Positions 1 to 4,437 of a stretch of 7,061 nucleotides of DNA are shown here, piece after piece. The DNA lies in the NCBI GenBank assembly GCA_017999075.1, contig JAGOBX010000179.1, positions 1 to 7,061 of the forward strand. The letters are read 5' to 3'. This DNA comes from Candidatus Babelota bacterium. GTDB lineage: Bacteria; JAGOBX01. The position numbers and the translations under genes are program-made. Numbering within the stretch: position 1 is the stretch's first letter; the number at the start of each line of letters is the position of its first letter. Under the pieces are notes generated by a model. The model saw only the letters and a list, made by a program, of their open reading frames with translations, made no database searches and was not told the origin of the DNA.

Positions 1-1947
1 GTGTATATTGATGTTTACAGATCAGGAGTTAATACAAATATTAATCAAAATGATTCTGTTTTTGTTCAAACTTTTACTTATAATCCGTTGTCAGATACTA
101 ATGTTCTGGAAAACAATTTAATGCTTTCATTAAGCGGATTGGCAGGAAATAATGGTGATTCATATCAATTGATAGCACAAGCAAGAGATCAGTATGGAAA
201 TACCAATGATAATTTTGAAGTTGTTCAAAGTTCTGTAAGCAACGCAAATTCAATGGTACATCATTTTGATGTGAATTCAGGGTATGCATTAAATTCTCTT
301 CCATTGGGAAAAGATATAATTTTTACATTGATAGCAAAAAATGTTTCTGATCAGACAATTGAAGCATTTACAGGAGAAGTTTATATTGAAGTTCAGGAAA
401 ATGAAGGGTTGATATTTGGAAGCTGGAATTCTGATAAATTTGCCGGTAAAGACAAAATCGTTGTTAATATGAAAGGCGGAGTAGGATATTTTGTAATGAA
501 TAATTCTGAAAAAGAAGACATAAATATTGGTGTGAAATTTGGAACTAATATTTCTCAGGATTTTGTATTGGGATTTGCCGCAAGTCATAAAGGTATATCA
601 ACGACATCTCAGTTTGCATTATATGCTGATAATACTGAATTTAATTCAAGAGAATTTGTTAAAGTTACTGTATTTGCACTGAATGCCGATGGTATGATAA
701 ACACTGATTATACAGGAAACCATAATGTTACCTTCAGGACAAATGAAAATATGAATGATTATTCAGTGAAAATTAATGATCAGACAGTTGAAGGAAATAA
801 CCGTACATTCAGTCTTAATTTTGTGAATGGTGAAGCAGTTGCAGTTGTTAAAAATATTTTAGGAGCATATGAAAGTTATGAAGAATTTAGTTTATCAGCA
901 ATTGGTGACGGTGCAGCTCAATCGAATTTGTTGAATTTAAAAGCTTCTAATAATCCTGTTAATGAGGTTTTAATAAATGGAGCAGAACATATGGGAGAAG
1001 CTTTAAATAAGACTAGTTATGGAAGTAGAATAAAAATCAATTTTATGACAGGTTATGGAGATTTTCAACCAATTACTTATTATAATGGAATAGTTTACGC
1101 ATCAGTTGTAGAAGATCCGAATAATAATAACAGCGTTCGTATTGCTGATCGTGAAATAAAAATTTCTAACGGTATTGGAAACTTGATTATTGATAATGTT
1201 GATAAAGAAATGGTGCGTATTAAACTTGAAAGGCAAATTGACGGTATTATTGCTTTGAATAAAGAATTTTATGTAACTTTTGCTTCTGTTGATGTAATAC
1301 CTCCAAAACTTGTTAATGCTTATGCAGAAAATCCTTATTTGATACATCTTGTTTTCAGTGAACCTCTTGATCCTGTTAATGTGTTTAAAACAAGCAATTA
1401 CAGGGGAATAGGACCTAGGATACATACTGTATGTTATTATTCTGATGAAGTAACTTTACATTTAGCTACTCCATTGACTTTGAATAAAAATATAACTATT
1501 CAAATCAATAATGATGGCGCAGACGGAATCAAAGATAAAGCTGGAAACTATTTAACGGATAACAGTAAATCTTTTGCTACTCCTGGAGTTGATCTTATAG
1601 GAAACAGAGCGAGTGATGAATATTTTGCTGTTGAATTACCTGCAAATTTTGTAGCAAAACAAAGTGTCAATACTACTTTTAGAGTTGTTGTAAAACATAT
1701 GAATGCTTGCGGGTTCTTAAGTGGAAAGAATACCATAAATGCAAAACATAAAATTTCTAATGCTAAGGTTAGTTATGAAGGAGTATCAGGAGTTACAGGA
1801 CCGTCGACCATAGAGTTTACTGATGGTAAAGCTGAATTTAATGTAACGGTTCCGGCTAATCCTTCAACAGGAGATATTATAATAAGGATTGACGACAGCG
1901 TGATTCGCGGTGGAGGAAAAACAAATATTAATAACGTGCTTCCGTAA
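1..1947 (+). CDS. Multi-domain Ig-like surface/secreted protein, 3' part (5' end outside window)
   Basis: The frame is open from base 1 and begins inside a beta-sandwich domain with no signal peptide, so the GTG at base 1 is almost certainly an internal Val and the gene is cut by the window edge. Visible are 648 residues to TAA at 1945. They read as about six consecutive beta-rich modules of roughly 100 residues: a partial one (1-80, ending in a YGN turn at 65-67), 86-200, 205-315 (NADG 228-231, TGN 238-240), 320-430, 431-528 and 540-648. The module at 431-528 is the best recognised. It has the SbsA/Big_5 Ig-like pattern with PPKLV at its start, FSEPLD at 452-457 and IKDKAGN at 510-516. Big_5 modules occur in surface, adhesin and carbohydrate-active proteins, but no catalytic domain is visible here. 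The C-terminus ends in VLP with no LPXTG, no hydrophobic anchor and no recognisable secretion-sorting tail. Extracellular or cell-surface location is inferred from composition. Specific function is not recognisable. Confidence 0.85.
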   Translation: MYIDVYRSGVNTNINQNDSVFVQTFTYNPLSDTNVLENNLMLSLSGLAGNNGDSYQLIAQARDQYGNTNDNFEVVQSSVSNANSMVHHFDVNSGYALNSLPLGKDIIFTLIAKNVSDQTIEAFTGEVYIEVQENEGLIFGSWNSDKFAGKDKIVVNMKGGVGYFVMNNSEKEDINIGVKFGTNISQDFVLGFAASHKGISTTSQFALYADNTEFNSREFVKVTVFALNADGMINTDYTGNHNVTFRTNENMNDYSVKINDQTVEGNNRTFSLNFVNGEAVAVVKNILGAYESYEEFSLSAIGDGAAQSNLLNLKASNNPVNEVLINGAEHMGEALNKTSYGSRIKINFMTGYGDFQPITYYNGIVYASVVEDPNNNNSVRIADREIKISNGIGNLIIDNVDKEMVRIKLERQIDGIIALNKEFYVTFASVDVIPPKLVNAYAENPYLIHLVFSEPLDPVNVFKTSNYRGIGPRIHTVCYYSDEVTLHLATPLTLNKNITIQINNDGADGIKDKAGNYLTDNSKSFATPGVDLIGNRASDEYFAVELPANFVAKQSVNTTFRVVVKHMNACGFLSGKNTINAKHKISNAKVSYEGVSGVTGPSTIEFTDGKAEFNVTVPANPSTGDIIIRIDDSVIRGGGKTNINNVLP

Positions 1948-1981
1948 AAAAATTGCAATATTTGTTTTTTGAAATTTTAAA

Positions 1982-2021
1982 GATTGTATAACCGAAAACT
2001 TTTGTTTCCGGTTATACAATC
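1982..2021 (+). terminator. Strong hairpin after the Ig-like gene (terminator or mRNA 3' end element)
   Basis: Bases 1982-1994 and 2009-2021 are perfect 13-bp inverted repeats (GATTGTATAACCG against CGGTTATACAATC). The stem continues inward after one A-C mismatch with four more pairs, closed by a TTTT loop. It starts 34 bases after the stop of the upstream gene. No U-run follows on the + strand, so it is not a classical intrinsic terminator in that direction. On the minus strand the stem is followed by TTTAAAATTTC, which is slightly more U-rich. It may mark the 3' end of the upstream mRNA, act in both directions, or protect the transcript from exonucleases. The strand is assigned by its position after the upstream gene. 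Confidence 0.6.
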
Positions 2022-2253
2022 AGATATTTAAAAATTAATAAGAAAATTTAAAACCTAAATTTTCGATTTTTCTATAATTATATTAAAAAAAGCCCGGAAA
2101 TATTATGTTTTTGAAAAAAATATAGCTCTAAATCCAAATTATAATTATGAATTTTATTGTTTTGTCTGTATTTTCAAGCTTTTTACTCATAGTTACAAAT
2201 ATATAAGGAAATTTAGATTATAAACTTCTGGCAATTAATATTTTGTTCAAGAG

Positions 2254-2284
2254 TTTTTTTTAACAGTTTAACTATTAAAAAAAA
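2254..2284. repeat. Near-perfect 31-base dyad, T8AA...TTA8
   Basis: TTTTTTTTAA (2254-2263) is the exact reverse complement of TTAAAAAAAA (2275-2284). Between them AGTT-T-AACT (2265-2273) is itself symmetric about the same centre, and only the C/A pair at 2264/2274 breaks the symmetry. The order T-tract, core, A-tract is the reverse of an intrinsic terminator, so termination is unlikely. The form suits a protein-binding operator or a bent-DNA site, but in DNA this AT-rich chance is also possible. Confidence 0.45.
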
Positions 2285-2440
2285 TATTAATCAATTAAAA
2301 CCAAATCCATTATCAGTGAAAACTTAATTTTAAACCTATTTCGGTCCCAGTTATTTTGTATAAAAAATTCAATAATTTTTTTATTCTAAAATAAATATAT
2401 AAAATTTAGAATTATTTTATTTTTATTAATTTCAGGAATG

Positions 2441-2460
2441 AAATATTAAATTTAATATTT
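2441..2460. repeat. Perfect 20-bp AT-only palindrome
   Basis: AAATATTAAA at 2441-2450 is followed directly by its exact reverse complement TTTAATATTT at 2451-2460. It ends 66 bases before the -35 box of the promoter at 2527. An upstream regulator site or a cruciform-prone element is possible. The very low local GC makes chance palindromes more likely than usual. Confidence 0.4.
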
Positions 2461-2467
2461 TTTATAT

Positions 2468-2490
2468 AACTTATTGATAATAAGTTTTTT
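2468..2490 (+). terminator. Weak hairpin plus T-run upstream of the operon promoter
   Basis: AACTTATT (2468-2475) and AATAAGTT (2479-2486) form an 8-bp stem with a GAT loop, and the T-run 2485-2490 follows directly on the + strand. No T-run lies on the other side, so it would act only on + strand transcription arriving from upstream, insulating the operon. The stem contains a single G-C pair, so efficiency would be low. It could instead be an operator dyad 36 bases upstream of the -35 box. Confidence 0.25.
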
Positions 2491-2526
2491 ACAATATTTA
2501 TAAAACACCAAATTGTTCTATTTTTA

Positions 2527-2555
2527 TTGACAATAAAAGGAAAATATGATATAAT
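2527..2555 (+). promoter_or_regulatory. Perfect-consensus sigma70 promoter with extended -10
   Basis: TTGACA at 2527-2532 and TATAAT at 2550-2555 are separated by exactly 17 bases, and TGA at 2547-2549 adds an extended -10 element. A second TATAAT overlaps at 2555-2560 but would sit 22 bases from the -35 box. The expected start of transcription is an A near 2562, giving an untranslated leader of about 43 bases. That leader contains an AT-only dyad (AATTAAA 2565-2571, TTTAATT 2575-2581), then the Shine-Dalgarno GAGGT at 2596-2600 and the ATG at 2605. It is the only strong promoter seen in the window and should drive the three genes 2605-6864. The match to consensus suggests high constitutive expression by the housekeeping sigma factor, unless one of the nearby dyads is an operator. 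Confidence 0.88.
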
Positions 2556-2604
2556 ATAATTAACAATTAAATTATTTAATTTTATTAAAAAAAGTGAGGT
2601 AAAT

Positions 2605-3471
2605 ATGTTTAAAAAAAAAAATAGCTATTTAATTATTATTCTTTTATTTTTTCTAATAATTCCTAATAATTTTTTATATTCTTTTCAATCCAACAGTACA
2701 TTACTCATGAAAGAAGTTCAACAAATAAAATATCGGCCTTTAGCTGGAGTTGAAGAAAAAGAAGATAAAGTTTATCCTTCTGGCTCAAATGCTGTAGGTT
2801 CTCCGTCAACGTCAGGGAGAACAGGAGGATTATCTGCAGGAGTAGGTATTGCGGCAGTAACTATAAAAAATTCTGAATATAGAGCATATATGATGCCGGT
2901 ATCAGTTTCATATGGAATTAGCAAGACAAATGATTTATCGTTTTCTTTACCTGTTGCATATAATGAAATTCCTTCTGCGAAAAACACAAAAGGTTTAGGT
3001 GATTTATCATTAAATATAAACAACAATTTTTTGAATCAAGATGATTTTGGATTCGGTCTTGGATTTGGGTTGGGTTTGACATTTCCTACAGGGAAAAATG
3101 ACATATCAGGAGAAGATAATGAACTTGATATTAATTTTAACGCGAAAGCTGAAAAAAAAATAGGCAGTAATTCTTTTAATTTGAGTTTCGGATATACATA
3201 CAATGATTGCGCTGATTTTTCTTCTGGTGATTACAGCAAATTCAGTTATGGAGTATCTTATTCGCGCGGATTGAGCAATAAATTTTCATGTTCACTTGAA
3301 TTGAATGTTCCTGATATATTTGCTAAAGATAATAATTTCACTCAAATATTATTTTTAGGGAACAGATATAGCATAAGTAATAAGATGAGTGCCACAGTAT
3401 TAGCCGGTAAAAATATCGGGGATTCATCACTTAATAAAATATTTATAGGCAGTATGTCTTACAGTTTCTGA
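2605..3471 (+). CDS. Outer-membrane beta-barrel protein, MetA-pathway/transporter-like (PF13557 type)
   Basis: This 288-residue protein starts with a Sec signal peptide: KKK at 3-5, a hydrophobic core at about 8-20, and a likely cut after LYS (24-26). About 55 mature residues rich in Gly, Ser and charged residues precede the barrel. From about 74 on, alternating amphipathic strands follow to the terminal SMSYSF, whose final Phe is the usual BAM recognition feature. The KGLGDLSLNI segment (129-138) and the Gly-rich strand ending in FPTGK (160-164) match the GLGD and PTG signatures of the family annotated as MetA-pathway of phenol degradation or transporter. That name does not imply phenol metabolism. 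Members are thought to be outer-membrane channels, and the solute here is unknown. There are only two cysteines (202, 229). The gene has GAGGT four bases before ATG, lies first after the promoter, and is 31 bases from the FecR-domain gene. An A11 tract in codons 3-6 could switch it off by slippage. Confidence 0.82.
   Translation: MFKKKNSYLIIILLFFLIIPNNFLYSFQSNSTLLMKEVQQIKYRPLAGVEEKEDKVYPSGSNAVGSPSTSGRTGGLSAGVGIAAVTIKNSEYRAYMMPVSVSYGISKTNDLSFSLPVAYNEIPSAKNTKGLGDLSLNINNNFLNQDDFGFGLGFGLGLTFPTGKNDISGEDNELDINFNAKAEKKIGSNSFNLSFGYTYNDCADFSSGDYSKFSYGVSYSRGLSNKFSCSLELNVPDIFAKDNNFTQILFLGNRYSISNKMSATVLAGKNIGDSSLNKIFIGSMSYSF
2611..2621 (+). repeat. Homopolymeric A11 tract in codons 3-6 of the barrel gene
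   Basis: Eleven consecutive A residues encode Lys3-Lys5 and the start of Asn6. Adding one A gives TAG at codon 7, and losing one A gives TAA at codon 9, so any single-base change silences the first gene of the operon. Such tracts in surface-protein signal sequences are known sites of slipped-strand phase variation in other bacteria. Here it may also simply reflect Lys codons in an AT-rich genome. Further A9 runs lie at 3152-3160 (same gene) and 3846-3854 (FecR-domain gene). Confidence 0.6.
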
Positions 3472-3502
3472 AGTTAGAAAATTTTAAAGCAGGAGTTGTG
3501 TA

Positions 3503-4420
3503 ATGATAAAAAAATATGGAATAAGACTGAATGTGTTTATTTTCACTTTTGTTTTTATGTTTGTTTTGACATTAAATGCAGATGATTTGATAAAAGTTGA
3601 AGTTGATTATGTTGAGGGTATTGCTCATATGAGAAGTGCAGGAACGAATTACTGGGAAACTATAAAACCAGGAATGCTAATTATGCAAGGCGCAGATATC
3701 CGTACTGGAAACGGGGGAGTAGTGGATTTAAAATTTGATGAAAAGACTTATGTCCGCGTAGGGGAAAATACAACAACAAAAGTAGAACAGGCGGAACAAA
3801 GTGAATATGAAGTTAAAAAATTATTTTTCAGCAAGAAACAACCTCAAAAAAAAATATCGTTAAATATGGAAAAAGGAAGCTTGTTGTCTAAAGTAGGAAA
3901 ATTATCCTCGCAATCCTCATTTAATATAAAAACTCCGACTTCTGTCTGCGGCGTGCGTGGAACATTATTCAGCGCTTCTCATAATTATCAGACATCTGTT
4001 AAAGTTTTGAATGGAATTGTTGTTGTAAGCAATATTTCAATTCCTGGTGTGCAGGCTGTTGTAATGCCTGGTCAAAGCACGAGTGTTGCACCAGGGGAAG
4101 TTCCTGAACCTCCCCGTCAGATGACTCCTTCAGAAGTTGGAGAAGTAAGAGGGCTGCTTGAAGGCTCCAGTGCAACAGCAGCACCAATGAATGAATCAGC
4201 AGCTCCTGGCGGCAGTCAGAATTCAGGCAGAACTGAAAGAACTGCTTCTGTTTCTGAAATAAAATCCGAAGTGGCTGCACCTGTAGTTGAACCTATACGG
4301 CCTCCGGATTCTATATTAAATTCTACAACTACAGCTATAATAGAAAATGTAGTTAATACAGTGACAAAACCGAATGTAATTGAAAAATCGAAACTTCAAA
4401 TAAATGTTAATCTAAAGTAA
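3503..4420 (+). CDS. Secreted (periplasmic) FecR-domain protein with Pro/Ala/Ser-rich tail
   Basis: The 305-residue product has a signal peptide (KK at 3-4, hydrophobic 9-24, cut after LNA at 24-26) and then a FecR domain over about 30-195. Visible FecR hallmarks are VEGIAHMR near 37-44, W51, the PGM(L)...GADIRTGNGG turn at 56-72, EKGSLLSKV at 123-131, the TPTSVCGVRGTLF core at 144-156 and VLNGIVVV at 168-175. Residues 196-305 form a low-complexity Pro/Ala/Ser/Glu tail, probably disordered or wall-associated. Unlike FecR itself there is no cytoplasmic sigma-binding part and no inner-membrane helix after the signal sequence, and no sigma factor is adjacent. A role as periplasmic scaffold or signal-binding module is inferred rather than anti-sigma regulation. 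Cys149 inside the VRGT core is the only cysteine. AGGAG (3491-3495) lies seven bases before ATG. The gene sits between the barrel (31 bases) and the lipoprotein (17 bases), so co-transcription is likely. The tail coding region reaches about 52% GC (63 of 120 at 4081-4200). Confidence 0.88.
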   Translation: MIKKYGIRLNVFIFTFVFMFVLTLNADDLIKVEVDYVEGIAHMRSAGTNYWETIKPGMLIMQGADIRTGNGGVVDLKFDEKTYVRVGENTTTKVEQAEQSEYEVKKLFFSKKQPQKKISLNMEKGSLLSKVGKLSSQSSFNIKTPTSVCGVRGTLFSASHNYQTSVKVLNGIVVVSNISIPGVQAVVMPGQSTSVAPGEVPEPPRQMTPSEVGEVRGLLEGSSATAAPMNESAAPGGSQNSGRTERTASVSEIKSEVAAPVVEPIRPPDSILNSTTTAIIENVVNTVTKPNVIEKSKLQINVNLK

Positions 4421-4422
4421 TT

Positions 4423-4428
4423 AGGAGG
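4423..4428 (+). promoter_or_regulatory. Ribosome binding site AGGAGG fixing the lipoprotein start
   Basis: A full AGGAGG lies three bases before an in-frame TTG (4432) and nine bases before ATG (4438). Three bases is too short for initiation and nine is workable, so the ATG at 4438 is chosen. The mature protein is the same either way because both starts precede the lipobox. Confidence 0.85.
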
Positions 4429-4437
4429 CTGTTGATA

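Larger units (their letters stand above)
1948..2604. other. Long AT-rich non-coding stretch
   Basis: No convincing gene is present on either strand across these 657 bases. In order it holds the strong hairpin at 1982-2021, an AT-rich stretch, a 31-base dyad at 2254-2284, an 8-bp inverted repeat (ATTCTAAA 2383-2390 with TTTAGAAT 2405-2412), a 20-bp palindrome at 2441-2460, a weak hairpin with a T-run at 2468-2490 and a consensus promoter at 2527-2555. Counted composition of 2401-2460 is 5 G/C in 60. On the minus strand two short stretches (2313-2405 and 2035-2082) read like the last strand of outer-membrane barrels, with stops around them. They may be remnants of a dead gene or chance in low-complexity DNA. 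Confidence 0.7.

Noticed and set aside
1102-1425. Antisense open frame of about 107 codons opposite the Ig-like gene
   Set aside because: It lies fully inside a well-supported gene, is rich in Ile, Asn, Phe and Lys as expected from the complement of AT-rich coding DNA, and has no clear ribosome site or domain.
1946-1970. A-run and T-run flanking TTGCAA just after the first stop, as a terminator
   Set aside because: The pairing is almost only A-T with an interrupting G and a short core. The hairpin at 1982 is much stronger.
2073-2078. TATAAT in the spacer after the first gene
   Set aside because: No -35-like hexamer lies 16-18 bases upstream on either strand, and no gene follows closely.
2115-2173. 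Minus-strand frame reading NYNLDLELYFF as an extension of the barrel-like remnant
   Set aside because: It is in a different frame from the 2082-2035 fragment, and no single-base change joins them without a TAA, so it is not counted as one gene.
3999-4280. Antisense open frame opposite the FecR-protein tail, rich in Leu and Gln
   Set aside because: The Leu/Gln bias is the mirror image of the Ala/Pro/Ser/Glu codons on the + strand, and the frame shows no start signals.
4432-4434. TTG as start codon of the lipoprotein
   Set aside because: It is only three bases from AGGAGG, while the ATG six bases on has nine-base spacing and gives a normal lipoprotein signal peptide.
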